A DNA stretch of 64,000 nt from Ophioderma brevispina (GCA_023653785.1 JAMKCH010005427.1:1-64000); one strand, 5' to 3'. Counted from the stretch's first letter, positions 48,046 through 61,924 are shown. Notes: generated by a model from the letters alone, not told the origin. Numbers and translations: made by a program.

Positions 48046-49966
48046 GTGATGTTCCATACGTTCCTTTCACAGTTTTGATTTTGCGAGAGATGCCAGAAAA
48101 AAAAGAATCACTCAACTGTTGTATTAAAGTGTATTAGGAAAATCAAAGTCACTTTTAAGGATATCCATAATCTAAAAAAAAACGGAAAAAACGGGATTTA
48201 AGTTTTGACATGCTTTTTCCCCACGCAATTATTTATTATTGCGTGACAAAAGTTATCTTTCATTATAACATTCAGTGCGATGTTTCAAACAATAAAAAAA
48301 AAAAAATTAAACAATTTCTTTAGTTTAACAAGCGATTTTTTCTAAATGTTTCTTTTAAAATTCATTATACACAAAACATTTCATGATGTTGTCCCCACTT
48401 GTAAATTCAGCTGAACATAATGAGCACAATTCAAATTTGGCGTTTTATACTTTCAAATGCGATTTTTCTCCTTGCAGATTTTTTCGCTACATACATCACG
48501 GACAAACAGTCAAACTTGCGGCTATGGAGATTGTAATGGCTTAATTTAGTATACAAATAAAGCTCTGAAAAGAAACTTGAAAAGAATATAAATCAACCAG
48601 ACAACCACAGCACAGAAGACACCTATTTCAGCAGTTTATATAAAGGCAATCGATATATAGCACTACGCCGGCCTGTGTCATGGTATGTGATGGGAAAAAC
48701 AACATGTGTGACAAGACATTTTCTGTGTACTCGGGAACTGTACCGTCCATGCACTTGCAAAGCTGCATCATCTATCACAATCACTTGAATTTTCAACACA
48801 CAAACAAATCTATCCTTTCCTGAACTTCTGTAGTAAACCTGTTAATATCAACTTAATGCAAACATTGTATAATGAAAGTTCACGTTGACATTAAATCGAC
48901 TGATTCCAACCTTCAATAGAGGGTACACACATAGTGGGTATATTAGCATGATCATGATGTTCAAGACGTCTCCTTTCAAAAGTTTAATTTGCGAGGATTT
49001 GAGCAGAAAAAAGATCACTCAACTGCTGTATTTAAAGTGGTATTAGGGAAATCAAGGTCAATAATAGAACTTTTAAGGATCTACATATCTAAAAATGGAT
49101 TTAAGCTTTGACATTCTTTTTCTCCACGCATGTACTACTTATTGCGTCCAAAAGTTATCTTTCAGTAGAACCTTCAGTTGCGAATGGCAGCTTTCAAAAC
49201 AATAAAAAAATATAACAAAATGGTCAATAGTATTTCCTGGTGAATTCATGTTGCAACATAAGTACTGAAACATCGCTATGCAAATTATATGCCAAATTGG
49301 CCGTTGTTCTACTTCAAATTCGATTGCTCCTTTGCAGATTTTTGCGACATACAGTATATCATGGCAACAGTCATAACGTCTGTTAGGAGCGTCTCAATGA
49401 ATAATGGTAGTATCAAAATGAAAGCTCTTGAAAAATATGCAATCAACCACAGAAGATAGCTATTTCATGATATTTCATTCCTATAAACGGCATTCAATAT
49501 ATTAGCGCTTTTGAAAAAGCCGATAATAATATTCATGACCTTATTATACCTTTTTTTCCTTTCGGTAAGTTCACCGATCTCCCAAGAGTTTTAATTTAAG
49601 CCCAGTCGCCTACCTAAAGTTAGGAATGTTGGCATTTTATGTAATACGACACCATAACATTTGGTTACCAATATAGCAACTGCTCAAAAAAATGGAAAGA
49701 TTACATTTTTTTTTTCAAACATGTTGGAGATATAGAAGCTGCATAAACGCATCACCTGATTTCCACCTTAATCTAAACTTCGTTTGTGTTATGAGCAATG
49801 ATGCAGTAAACATAAATAATGTATATTCAATTCAAATAAAAAAGAACTAAGCCATCTAGAATACACCCACGTAAGTGACAGTTCATAGCATGTTTGAGTA
49901 ATTATTTTTTGGTAAATCAGTCAAGCAAATGATCAGCTCAATTCAGTCCACCTGCGCTGTGCCCAC

Positions 49967-51472
49967 ATGGCGCTGTGTATATTGATATGCGTGTGGTGTA
50001 ACAAGTTAAAATAATATCAGGACAACTCCTTGATGCATACATTCCGCAACCGACTCTGGAAGGATTTCGCATGCAACTCTCGTTTGCAAGTGACGGTCTA
50101 TCCCCCGCAAGTACACAGTGTCCTGGCAGAAAGATAACACGATTTTGACAGTCAACGATGAGAAGGTTGCAGCTGATCCGGATTCTCGCAAAGATGATTT
50201 TTGTTCTTATTTAATTCACAGAGGCATTAGTCAATTGACATAAACTCATACATTAAGCGACAACGGAAATTATGTCGGGCTGTTTACAATGGGACCCTCG
50301 TCGGAGGAAATATTTTAGGGGCTGAGTCTGTTTCCGTTAGTGTTAAGCGAGCACCTAATCTGATTTGCTCTGTGACAACCCATTGAAGTTCTCAGCAAAT
50401 TAGGTGAGACTATGAGGATGATCTGTTATTCTGATAGCTTTGGGTTTGAAATAAGATATTATGGTTTTGAGGATGGTCAAACGGATGGTAATGGAGTAGT
50501 GAACAGGACCACTACAATTTGGCGATTCGAGATTAGGGACCCATATGCCAGTTTGACTAGTAATCAATGCGTCACAAGAATTCAAAACATTCCAATTTTT
50601 CTTGGTAGCTCTTATTTTACTGACTGGATCGTGCCAGATTGTCATGTGTACGATGATGAATGTAATGTGGCCGGATTAGTTGCCACAATTTACCCCAAAC
50701 AAATTTAACAGTCATCAAAGTGATTAATGCATGAATTCGATGTACGTCATCTGCAGAAGGAACGCTGCATCAAATTATATGGGAATCCGTACCCGAAATC
50801 CCTTGATCCAGTTAGTATACAGCGGAAATAGAGTCGCATTATCAATCTTCCTCCAGTGATAACGATACCGTGATTCTTGCTTGATTGGATCTATTGAGGG
50901 GAGGCTGGCTTCGGCAGTCCTCTATGTACGAGAACCGATCACAACTCCGGAGAACACCAATTCTCAAAGCCCATGTTCTTCAGAAGGGCTGGGATCCAGC
51001 ATTCGTTGTTCTAATGTAGGACATAAGGCCAATGGTGCGTACCCTTGTATCATATTGGGAAACTGAAACAAAGAATCATCAACAGCACCAATTCCAAAGA
51101 AGAAGAAACAAGCAAGACCAACGCCGCCAACTATCGCCACTGGTTGAATCAAAATGGTACTGAGGAATATACGGGATTGAAGAAACAGCAACGGAATAAT
51201 ACCAAGACATTGAGTATCGGCTCAAGACAAAACAATGCCTACCAGCCTTCACCTGTACCAAGGAAAACCGAAAGCAACTAACAACATGAAGAACACTAAC
51301 GCCTGGGATGGTTGAAGAATCTGACTACGTGCAACCTAATAAGTCTGCAGATGAAGACTACTACTACAACGTTTCACTAATGAGCGTACAGAATGTTAAG
51401 ATAGAGTATGTTTATGAAGTCTGAGAGGAATCTGTCGAAGAGCCGGGAGTAGATTGCCGTACGACCAGAATA
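49967..51472 (+). pseudogene. Ig-domain receptor gene, right-arm copy, frameshifted
   Basis: Starts at the same ATGGCGCTG as the intact gene and follows it along its full length, through three Ig segments, membrane segment and tail (EESDYVQPNKSADED near 51,312-51,357). The stop is lost: CCATAATATC in the intact gene reads CCAGAATATC here. Most differences are one- to three-base indels, for example CTCGTTTGCAAGTGACGG against CTCGTGCAAGTTTGACGG. The protein could not be made from this sequence as given. Whether this is a true pseudogene or an unpolished good gene cannot be settled from sequence alone. Confidence 0.85.
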
Positions 51473-54400
51473 TCTTGTGACTACGTTCTCTATCTCAAGG
51501 TCATTCCAATGTGGGGAAGATTGGAAATATTGCATGTTGACATTGCTGACGATCATGTGCTATTCAAATATAATCGAGTTTAGGTTATTAGAGTCCAACG
51601 GCTTTAAACAACATAACCTAACCCAAACGACACACAAAACTAGCGGACATATCTGATGTGTTAATCACTTGCTCTTCAGATGAACACTCTTGTGGCAAAA
51701 TCTTGTTAAGATGCCTTGTTTTCTGTCCATGAGCGTATTGTATTGATGGCACTCAAAAACCTGGTACAAGTCAAATGTGACAAGGTATTTTTAAGAGTAA
51801 TAAAAGCATCAAAGAAGAAAATTACCAAACCAAATTTAAAGAATATCAAGTCGCCTCTTTCATCGTTAGCAATGATTAAAGTAGATTCTTTGTTTATTAT
51901 GCTTCATTTTAAAATGTTCAACTTACAATGCCCATTTTAATCAGATGTTCGTGCTACCGGACCTGGGGATAACTTATATTTCTTTCACTAAATTTTACAT
52001 GAAAAGCGGTTGTCCCCACATGGGAATAGTGCACATTATTTATAAAAAATAATCAAACGTCAACTCAATTTTATATCTAGAATATTTCAGTGAGCAAATG
52101 ATACACATAAACCTTAACATGATAAGCGAAACAATTGAGCTAATGGATATTCACAATCGTCCCGGCCCGGGAAAACACGTCATCATTCTTTCGATTTGGT
52201 TCCATTGGCATTATTGGTATTGTTGCACGCAGTTAACAGATTTCGGAATGTTACCGAAGTCACAGGTTGGTGTGTGAGTTAATTTGTCATTTAATTCAAG
52301 CACGAAATTCATTTCTCGTTCACGATAAAAGAAATCTGTGTTTGCTGCTTGCGTGCAACTAACTTTGACCAATGTCTTATTCTTTCAAAAGAAAGATAGA
52401 GGGACAAAAAGTCACTGAGAGAAATTTTGTGAGGGGCATATTGGTTGGAGAACATAAATCTCGTAAGTATATTGTCTGTATCCCTATGTCTATTCATTTC
52501 CTGATTTTAGAAGTCAATAATCTTCAGGACCTACATTTTAAATTTTGACGCGGGTATTGCGGTTGCCATTTACGTCATGAACAGCTTATAGTATTGATTT
52601 TTTATTCCTGTCCGTAAACGCATATTGTCGATGGTAAGAAGTTCATTTTGAGAGGATGTGTTGAGATCAAAACCCCAAAAAGCCGGTATTAAACAGCTGA
52701 AATGCTCAACTTTGTTTACAGCATCTGACTGCTTAACAACTTTACATGAACTTTTTTGTATTTAATATCTAAAAGGATCTACCAGATCAATTGGAAAGAT
52801 TGCCATATCAAAGTCTGAGACACGCTATTCATTCCCGTCAATCAAAGAACGATTAAGTGTCATGGACATTGAGGATGGGTGAAGAGGAGGATTTAGTCCA
52901 ATAATATTGAGTTTGTTATGTTATGCGTGCACAAAACTCTAAGTGACTTAAATGATTGGGACACCAAGCTTGTACAAAAATTATTTCTGAACAAGACGAA
53001 TAAATGTAAACGTATCAGATTTCTTAATCTTCTTAGTGACGTACAGAACTTGATGACTCTACTACTGTGAAGGCTCCAGAGTGTTGTTCAAGGTTTGGGT
53101 TGGAATTATGCGGTGCATTTGCCTGGTAATATTTTCTTCATGAGAAAAGGGACATTTTTTAAGTATGGCCTTAATCTGATCCGCCATCTGACACGAATTT
53201 TATTATGATTGTGTAAAAGTATACAACCTCTCAGACCGAAGGGAATCTTCGACACGCCCCCAAAAATTTTTAATGAACTGACAGGAATAAAAAATCCTAC
53301 TATAATAGATGCCAATCACTGACCTCTACATAGCGGGTCTGAGTCGCCGAATTGAAACACCAGGAAGTTGCTTTTCGCCTTAGCAATAGGCGGGAAACAA
53401 TGCTACACCTGCTGGTGCACATATTCACACAGATGTTCTATGGTTATACAAAAATTACTTGAACTTTGACAATAAAGTGAAAAAGCCACAGTGTGCAGGT
53501 CAAAACACTGCAACTTAATGTGTTTCACTCGGCGACCAATTAACTGTGCGGCAGCCCGCATCCAGTGTAGAGGTCAGTGATGTCAATACGGGGAGGTGAT
53601 AACAACTAAATCTTTAAAACTGTGTGGGCAGTAACAAGGAATATGCATACCCTTGAGAAAAAAATCTACATCCTGCCTTGATTGTAAAATCCAAGGATGT
53701 TAATATACAAAGAGTTCTATATAGTAGGCGCAAACGTTAAGTAATCTTTAGAAATTCACCGTCTCGCATGTTTTGCCGACCCACAAAGAAAAACCTAGGA
53801 GTCCAACAAAGAATAGAAAGCAATGGCTGCCTCCGATTCTTCCACATACTGGGGGTGCGGCTTGTAATACACTAATCGGGTAGTGAGTGATACCAATTAA
53901 TGTATGTGTAGAGGTGGCACAGGGAGTGTAATAATAGTGTACTGGATCATTGTGCTAAGATTCTCTTTTTCTCATAAGGCATGCTACGCTTAGAGTGAAA
54001 AAGAGTATTCATTGAGGCGGTTATTTAAATCAAGACGCATGATGTGTCATTTCATTCGTGTGTGGCATGGGTATTTTTAGGACAAAAAAGTTAACCACCC
54101 ATAGCACCCACCATCAACAACTTTTATTTTGGCGGATTGTTGTATCGAATTGACATATGTGTGTATACAAGCACCCCAAACTGATACTCTTCCGTGCAAT
54201 AGTCAAAATGTCATCGCCCAGCACGGACGATGGTTTTGAATGCTCACCCCTGGTATATAGACGGATAACCCAATCCTTCCTGTGAGTGTACATGTAAGTC
54301 GGGCATGTAGGTGGCTAACATGTTGGCTTTGTGCTCATTTAACAATTACAATTATTGGTTTTGTGTGTACGTGGGTGTTTTGTTGTAGGCTAGTAGTTGG

Positions 54401-54533
54401 TTTGTGTGCTTTCAGGAGCAATGATTATGTGAGCATGCTAACAGGTGATTTTGATTTGAAACCGAGCCGCTAAGTATCTGGTAAGGCACCAGTTGCAAAT
54501 GGGGCCAAGAATATGCCGTGGACCCAAAAATTT

Positions 54534-54687
54534 GGTAGAATTTTCATATGGAAGTCATGGAGCAAATGAGTATTGCCACATTACAGTCCGTCAAGGCGCT
54601 ATGACCCAATATATGCAGCGCCTGACGGCGGAATCAATGTAATACCTCCTTGCATCCAGGGGGACTTCTATATGAAACGGGGCTACC
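54534..54687. mobile_element. MITE copy in the right arm, target duplication kept
   Basis: Begins GGTAGAATTTTCATATGGAA and ends TATATGAAACGGGGCTACC. Flanks are AAAAATTT (54,526-54,533) and AAAATTTT (54,688-54,695), an 8-base duplication with one difference. It is the mirror copy of 37,601-37,748. Confidence 0.8.
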
Positions 54688-56540
54688 AAAATTTTCAGCC
54701 CACAGATTCTACCCATCGGTTTTGCGATGTCGACACAATGCACTGTCGTTGTGACTCGGGTTGCTGAGCTGCCCTATATTGATCTAGAGTAAGTGAGCGG
54801 AATAAGCTGTGTCCGCTTTGTTAAATTTGAAGGGACCCAAAACAGACACTAGTGGTGTCGGACCTTTCCATTGAACATCTTCGCCAACGAGATAGCGTAT
54901 TGTTGGACCCAGTGGGGAATATTAATGCTCTATTGTTCGCTTGGTTTACGTATACCCATTTGGCCACTGAAAATTTCGGGAAATAAACTTGAGGTGACAT
55001 TTTATTAATTTTTAAAACTTCATCTCAATCAATTCAATGTACTCATTCCATTGTTGACAAAAAAATTTCAGTGGCGGACGTAAAGTTCTCCACAGTTCTG
55101 TGAGCACGGAAGGTAGGTAATAATCGCAAACGTATATTATTCTTAGACAAGCACGCCACCATGTAAGCTGTTCAGTCCCGTTAGACTAAGATTCTTGGAG
55201 ATCAAACACTAAACGGAGCCGTGCTATATGTTACAATATGAAAAACTGAATGATTGCGTAATATGAGGGGCAAAGAGGTCCAGCGCCGGAAATGACGTAT
55301 GTCAGGTTTGGAAATCAATTTATCTATCGGAAAACAACGAACTAGACCAATGACACTTTTCGCAAAACCAAACAGAAATTCTTTCGAATTTTAGCCAACT
55401 GTGCTGCTGATCAAAAAAAATTTTCATGTGACTGATTAGCTGCTTAAGGCATCAATAGCGATTTGATAAAAATATTTTTGCAGGTTTGTTTGTTAAAAGT
55501 ACAGGTATCTAACATATCCTACAAAATATAAGGCCAGTAAACAAGCAATCAGGCCAACCAAAATTGCGGTATAGTCCTTACTGTCGTACGGACACTCATG
55601 CACTAAAACACGAATTGAATGGAGATTTGTATTTTGAATTACTGCCGGTCTTCAATTCCTTTTCGTTAATTTTCAGTTGGAAAGGTAAGGTATTAAAATT
55701 CTACAGAGTTTCCTGCAACTTTTATAAAACTATCCTATTTTAAAACTATTTCCACTTTTTTCGGATTAAAATCACTGATAGTGTCATTCAACTGGAAAAA
55801 AAATCGCCACTCCACAGTAAGCTATTACATATAGAGATCGTTGAAAATGTGTTTTTCATTCCAAAGATCCAGGCAATTCATTGTACTTTTTCCAACACAA
55901 TAATTTTTCTATTGTGATACAGCATATCATTTGTGATATTGTTCTTATGGGTGTATTTTTAAGTTCAAACTGGACTTATAGGGATCACCTCAGAACACCC
56001 AAATACGAGGCACGTGTATCTTAGGGATACCCATCTCTTCTGATACCATTATGTATACCAAATTAATTAGTTAGCAGATTACATAAGGTTCCCATGCACC
56101 CCACTTAAAACGATAAATTCTAACCTGATTTTAGAATCTTTATGACATCTCCCCAAAGAACTTGATGTTACCAAAATCAAATATTGTCCCTACGGGGTCC
56201 GTTTGGCGGCATCTTGAATCTAAGAGATCAGTTATAAAAAGTAGTTCGATTTAGTGAAAAGTATCTCAATGATTCGTCTCATCCTACGGAAATCAGAAAA
56301 ATATATACTTTGGCTTTCTGATGTTTAGGTACAAAGATATGGGTGAAAATGTGAAAAAGGTTTCATTGCCGTAGGGCATTAAGTTACACATAAATGGGTG
56401 TTCATATTGGAATAACGCCTTCCTAAACAATTTATTCCATGAATAAGTATACCATACGGTATTTTTTTACTATATAAATTCACTTTAAGCCATCTTAAGT
56501 AAACTAAATATTTTCACGGGTTAATCAATACTACAACATG

Positions 56541-57485
56541 ATCAAAAGACTGGAAGAGAGTCGTTTTGCTTCCCCTTCCAAAGAAAAGTGATACCCGTGA
56601 ATGTGCTATAAAAACCACACAATTTCCTTTATGCCACACGCAAGCAGGACTCTACTATACATAATAGCAGAAAGAATTAGGAACCATCTACAAGAGGAAT
56701 TGCCATCAGAACAAGCAGGTTTTAGAAAACGTAGAGGAAAAAATCGGCAACCTCAGAAACTCGACGGAGATCTGAGCAGAGAATTTCAACAACCACTTTT
56801 TCTCTGCTTTATTGATTATTCAAAATCTTTTGACTGTGTCCAACATAAAGAGCTTTGGAAGATTATAACATAGGTGGGCTTTCCGTCACATATTATTCAA
56901 CTCATACAGTCGCTCTATCAAGAGCAAGAGCTAAGGAATAGATCAGAGAATGGAGACACCGAATGGTTCACTATTGGGCCAGGAGTGCGTCAAGGTTGCA
57001 TCTTTTCACCTTACTTGTTCAACACTTATGTTGAATATGACATGAAGGTTTTCTATGGACTTGACGGTCAAGTTTCAGTTGTGGGAAGAACAATTACTAA
57101 CCTGTAATATGCTGATGATACAACATTGACAGCAAGAACATCTGAGGAATTACTTCAACTCATTGAGAGAGTGAAGGCAGCAAGTGAACACTAATGTCAA
57201 GAAGACTATGAACATGGTATGTGGAGAAGAAATACATCTTAGCATAATGCTTTATGGAGAAGAAGTTGAATCGGTGATCTTGGGTTGCTAATTACTATAA
57301 AGATGGCAGTTCTGCAGAAATTTAGAGACGCCAAGCCATGGCAAAACCAGCAGCCTCCACGTGTTATCTTGAAAGATAGAAACATCAAAAGAGCTACAAT
57401 ATCCGGGCGATGAAACCTTACTTTTTCCAGTTGCACTGTACGGCTATGAAACGTGGGCAGTTGGAAGAGCAGACAGGAAAGCTAT
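56541..57485 (+). pseudogene. LINE reverse transcriptase, two open blocks
   Basis: Two adjoining open stretches (56,601-56,873 and 56,874-57,107) are one RT frame interrupted by a single TAG. Motifs in order: SFMPHASRTLL, ELPSEQAGFRKRRGKNRQ, PLFLCFIDYSKSFDCVQHKE (the first catalytic Asp block), MGFPSHIIQLIQSLY, GPGVRQGCIFSPYLFNTYVE, then ITNL-YADDT across a stop, carrying the YADD catalytic pair near 57,110. Thumb and C-terminal sequence (FPVALYGYETWAVGRADRK, about 57,425-57,478) follows with frameshifts. Endonuclease and ORF1 are absent. Its motifs differ from the RTE-like copies nearby, so it is a separate LINE family inserted between the right arm and the third copy. Confidence 0.85.
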
Positions 57486-57489
57486 ATCA

Positions 57490-57735
57490 GGGAACGGTTT
57501 GGTGCAGCGTATATACCCTCGTCTTTCACCAATGAGGTCTCAGGTTCGATCCCTGATAGGAGCTTGTTCTCGGTGGCACGTGAATTTGGTTTCTCGAGCC
57601 ATACTCGTTCCCGCAGGTTTTCCCGGGGTGCTCCGGTTTCCTCCTGCTTCTAAAATCGAGCTTCTTGGCATAACTCCGTTCTGGTATTATGGTTTTTCTG
57701 TTGTGCTGCGCGCCTTTCATGGCTGCCTCACAGCG
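57490..57735 (+). mobile_element. tRNA-derived SINE (MetaSINE-like body)
   Basis: A tRNA-like head with B box GGTTCGATCCC (57,543-57,553) is followed by GGTGCTCCGGTTTCCTCCTG near 57,628 and TTTTCCCCGGGG-like sequence, a conserved body block of SINEs found widely in marine invertebrates. It interrupts the C-terminal part of the LINE at 56,541. Borders are approximate and the family name is a suggestion. Confidence 0.65.
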
Positions 57736-57929
57736 CCTTGACCACGTTTACTGGATATTTCGCGCGTTAAAATGCACAATTAATAGCTGCTTAAAGCTGC
57801 TTAGAATTCATGGAGAGATCTTTCATCGCTAATGAATTTGTCATTGGGAAACAGCATTCACTAACAGCCCAGATTCCTGATAACGCAATGTTACAATTTT
57901 ATTGACATTATAGCAGGCAATAGGTGACA

Positions 57930-58140
57930 ACCCTAGAGATCATCACCCCAGGGCTGTCCTTGAAAGATCACTAGCAGAGAAGACCTAAGGTTGAGCGATG
58001 GGCTAGAGATCACTGGCCAACCTCATAATCCCCTCCATGGGGCGGATTGCCCAAGTCATTAGAAAGGCCTCATCATCTCATAGGTCACAACGAGTCAGAC
58101 GTGACTTAGAACGACGACGACGACGACACCGCCGCCGCCC
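57930..58140 (+). other. Probable LINE 3' end with (CGA)n tail
   Basis: Frames here read VLERSLAEKT, a KVERWARDHWP-like stretch and SHRSQRVRRDLERRRR, ending in a CGA/GCC triplet run (58,110-58,140). This resembles the C-terminal tail and microsatellite end of LINEs and is probably the continuation of the element broken by the SINE. Confidence 0.45.
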
Positions 58141-58869
58141 ATGCTTCAATGACGAAAACAACGTGAAATAATATGCCCACCGCTTTTATGGTTTCGAACC
58201 AACCATGTAACCATTAATAAAAATCAAATTCAAGTAATTTTTCAAGACGTTTATTTTTTTAATTACTAGTATTACATAACGTTTAGTAAATTTAATACTC
58301 TGGTATTTTTTTTAATCTAGCAATTGCGTCGCATACCACCTGCTTTAAGCGGCACTGGCACATTTTCACAAAATATTAAATTTCTTTCAATTTGCTCTCA
58401 ATTGATAGTCTAGGCCATTGGAAGAACAGAGATATATTTTAGCACATAAAACTAACATACCCCAAACATATAGGACATTGGATTGAGATAAAGATTCAGG
58501 TATTTGTAGGCCATTTTAAGTTTTCCATAACTTAAATCAACAATTTTATATTACATTAATTTTTTGACTCGTACTCACTGGATCTTAAACCGCAAAGGTT
58601 TTAGGACCGGTCACACAGTGTAGCATAGCGTGAGAGAACATGCATACGAGTGTTTGTGTCTTTTTGTTCAAAGCCATTTTCGTCGATCTGGGCTGATTTC
58701 GCTACATTAATAAAAGCGTTCGTTTTACCCATAAGAGCTGATTTGGTCTTAATCATTTCGTGTGTAGGGCTTTTTATATAAAAGCTTTAAACCATGCAAA
58801 AAATATCGATTTTGAAAAATCTTGAGGGCGCACTATTTTCAAATGGCCAGTTCAAATCGTTAAGAGTAA

Positions 58870-60125
58870 TTGTTCATAGAAACAAAACAAACAAAATACC
58901 CAGAAGGTGAAAGTGGCAAATCACCCTACCCAACAAAGAGGAAGACAAAGGCAGATATTAGAACTATTGCCCAAGCAGCCTTCTCTCACATTTATACAGA
59001 TTTTCAACAAAGAAAGTCAAAGACGACTGAAATGTATCTTGGACCAGTATCAAACCATAGAACTAGCAGGGTTTAGAGATGTTTTTCACCACAGACCGTG
59101 TACAACTATAAAATTAATCAACTAATTGAAAAGTCAATGAATATCAACTTTATCCTATCCTGGAACGTCTTCTAATAGAAAAAAACAATGCTGAATATAC
59201 GTTTGATGCCTTATAAATGATGGCAGTACAGGAAAGATGTATAGCTATACCTATCTAACATAATACTGACGCCCTAGATTAATGGTGTTATCCAAAGAAC
59301 TAAGAGTAATTATTCACACAGCAGTAGAAGAAATCTTAAAGAATTCCAATCTAGAAGAAAAGGGAATCAACATTGATGGAGAGATGTTAAGAGACCTAAG
59401 ATTTGCAGATGATGTCCATTATACAACTACCTCTCTAAAGGACCGGGAAATTTAGACGGGTTTGATTACAGATGTATAATGGTAATTAAAATATTTGACT
59501 AACTATGAGACAAAGAAACAATAACAGAAGCGAATCGTCCAATGGAGAAAGTTGAAAGCTTTAGATATCTGTGGCCAACACTGAATATAGACGCCAACAT
59601 AGCAGAGGAGGTCCTCATCCGCATAAAGAAGATTGGAGATGCTTTGGAATGCACAAAAACTTGTTGACTGAGAAGAACATCCCTATGTCCTTAAGAAAGA
59701 AAGTGTGTGATCAGTGTGTGCTGACAAACATGGATTATGGAGCCGAGACTTGGTCAACAACTAATATGAAATGGAACACAAATTGAACACAAATATAGCC
59801 CAAAGAGCAATGGGAAAGAGAATGCTTTATCTCACTTTAAGAGACAGAGTTCGCAACACAGAAATTAGGCAAATAACCCAAGTGAAAGACATCCAGAAGA
59901 TATAAGAATCAAAATGGAGATGGCAGGACATCTATCCAGGACACAACACAAGACAACAGGTGGTCAAAAAGACTTACAGAGTGGCAGCCAAGAAAAGGAA
60001 AAGCGGCTGAAGATATGGCATTACAGGGTACATAAAGACAACAGCTTAGACAAGAGAAGCAAGATCAAGAATCAGATGGAAAACGCTAAAGGAGGGCAAC
60101 ACGCAGTAGTGGGTAACATAGCCTG
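58870..60125 (+). pseudogene. RTE-like LINE RT fragment, third copy
   Basis: The best preserved of three copies, still frameshifted. Blocks in order: a TKYPEGESGKSPYPTKRKTK frame (58,888-58,947) with an alternate frame for the PRRWKVAKI motif, RRLKCILDQYQTIE and AGFR (59,020-59,060), EEKGINIDGEMLRDLRFADD (59,355-59,415, the catalytic F-A-D-D), IRIKKIGDALECTKN (59,618-59,662), VLTNMDYGAETWSTTNMKWN (59,725-59,784) and the C-terminal RNTEIRQITQVK (about 59,850-59,885). RTE elements encode an endonuclease and RT on one ORF; only the RT is found here. Confidence 0.85.
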
Positions 60126-60126
60126 A

Positions 60127-61640
60127 TCGTGATGTTCAATACGTTCCTTTCACAAGTTTTTAATTTTGCGAGAGATTTGACCAGAAAAAAGACTCACTCA
60201 ACCTGCTGTATTTAAATTGGTATTAGGAAAATCAAGGCTCACTTTTAAGGATATCCATAATCTAAAAAAAAACGGAAACGGGATTTTAAGTTTTGACATG
60301 CCTTTTCCCCACGCAAATTACTTACTTATTGCGTCCAAAAGTTATCTTTTCCAGTTATAACCATTCAGTGCGAATGACAGTTTCAAACAATAAAAAAAAA
60401 AGAAATTATAACAATTTCTTTTCTATTGTTTTTAACTAAGCGATTTTTAACATGTTTCTTTTTAAAATTCAATATACACAAAAATTTTCATTATGTATTT
60501 CCCTTGTAAATTCATGCTGAACATAATGCTGAACATATTCAAATTTGGCGTTTTTATACTTGCGATTTTCTCCTTTGCAGATTTTTCGCGACATACATCA
60601 CGACAACAGTCATAACTTCGGCTAGGAGCATGTCAATGAACTAATTTTAGTATCAAATTAAAGCTCTTGAAAAGAACTATAAAATCAACCAGACAACCAC
60701 AGCACAGAAGACACCTATTTCAGCATGGATATATAAAAGGCACTCGATATATTAGCACTACGTCGGCCTGTGTCATGGTTAGGTGATGGGAAAACAACAT
60801 GTGTGACAAGACAATTTTCTGTGTACCTCGGGAACTGTAACTGTCCATTGCACTTGCAAAAGCTGGATCATCTATCAACAATCACTTGTCAACACACAAA
60901 CACATCTATCCCTTTTCTGAAATTCTGTAGTAAACCTTTAATATCAATACTGCAAACTTTGTGATAAATGAAAGTTCAAGTTGCACATTAAATAGACTGA
61001 TTCAAACCTTTCAATAAGAGGGCTACACACAGTAGTGGGTATATAGCCTGATCATGATGTTCAATACGTTCCTTTCACAAGTTTTAATTTTGCGAGAGAT
61101 TTGAGCAGAAAAAAGACTCACTCAACCTGTTGTATTTAAAGTGGTATTAGGGAAATCAAGGCTCAAAATAGGACTTTTAAGGATATACATAATCTTAAAA
61201 AATGGATTTTAAGCTTTGACATTCTTTTTCTCCACGCAATTTACTACCTATTGCGTCCAAAAGTTATCTTTTCCAGTTATACCATTCGTGCGAATGGCAT
61301 TTCAAAACATAAAAAAATCTAACAAAATGTTTCATAAATTATTTCCCTGTGATTCATTCTGACATAATACTGAACCTAGTATGCAAATTATATTCAAATT
61401 TGGCGTTTTTTAGACTTCAAATTTAATTCGATTTTCCCTCCCTTCTCCTTTGCGATTTTTTGTTGCGAAATCCAGTATATCATGGCAACAGTCATATTCG
61501 GCTCGATCGTCTCAATGAACTCCTGTAGTGTATCAAATTAAAGCTCTTGAAAAAAATATGCAATCAACCACAGAAGATAGCTATTTCATGATATTTCATA
61601 ATATAAAAGGCATTCAATATATTAGCGCTTTTGAAAAAGC
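60127..61640 (+). repeat. Pair of ~0.6-kb direct repeats upstream of the receptor gene
   Basis: Unit 1 (60,127-60,755) and unit 2 (61,047-61,640) share TTCAATACGTTCCTTTCACA, TTATTGCGTCCAAAAGTTATC-like, AGCTCTTGAAAA and CGATATATTAGC-like blocks in the same order. Unit 1 follows the RTE-like coding end directly, so it may derive from the LINE 3' tail. The same pair exists in both palindrome arms. Confidence 0.75.
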
Positions 61641-61924
61641 CGCTAATTAATATTCATGACCTTTTTTTCCTTTCGGTAAGTTGCACAGATCTCCCCAAGA
61701 GTTTTAATTTAAGCCCAGTCGCCTACCTAAAGTTAGGACTGTTGGCATTTTATGTAATACGACACCATACATTTGGTTACCAATATAGCAACTGCTCCAA
61801 AAATGAAAGATACTATTTTTTTTTTCAAACATGTTGGAGATATAAAAGTGCACTAAAAATGCATCACCTGATTTCCACCTTAATCTAAACTTCGTGCTGT
61901 TTATGCGCGATGATGGCAGTAAAC

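Larger units (their letters stand above)
46290..56521 (+). repeat. Right arm of the giant inverted repeat
   Basis: Reverse complement of 35,785-45,985. Its first 5.6 kb (46,270-51,905) also match, in the same orientation, the third copy starting at 58,315. It carries, in order, a short dispersed repeat, an RTE-like LINE, the direct-repeat pair (about 48,055-48,660 and 48,950-49,510), the Ig-receptor copy, and a MITE. Confidence 0.9.
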
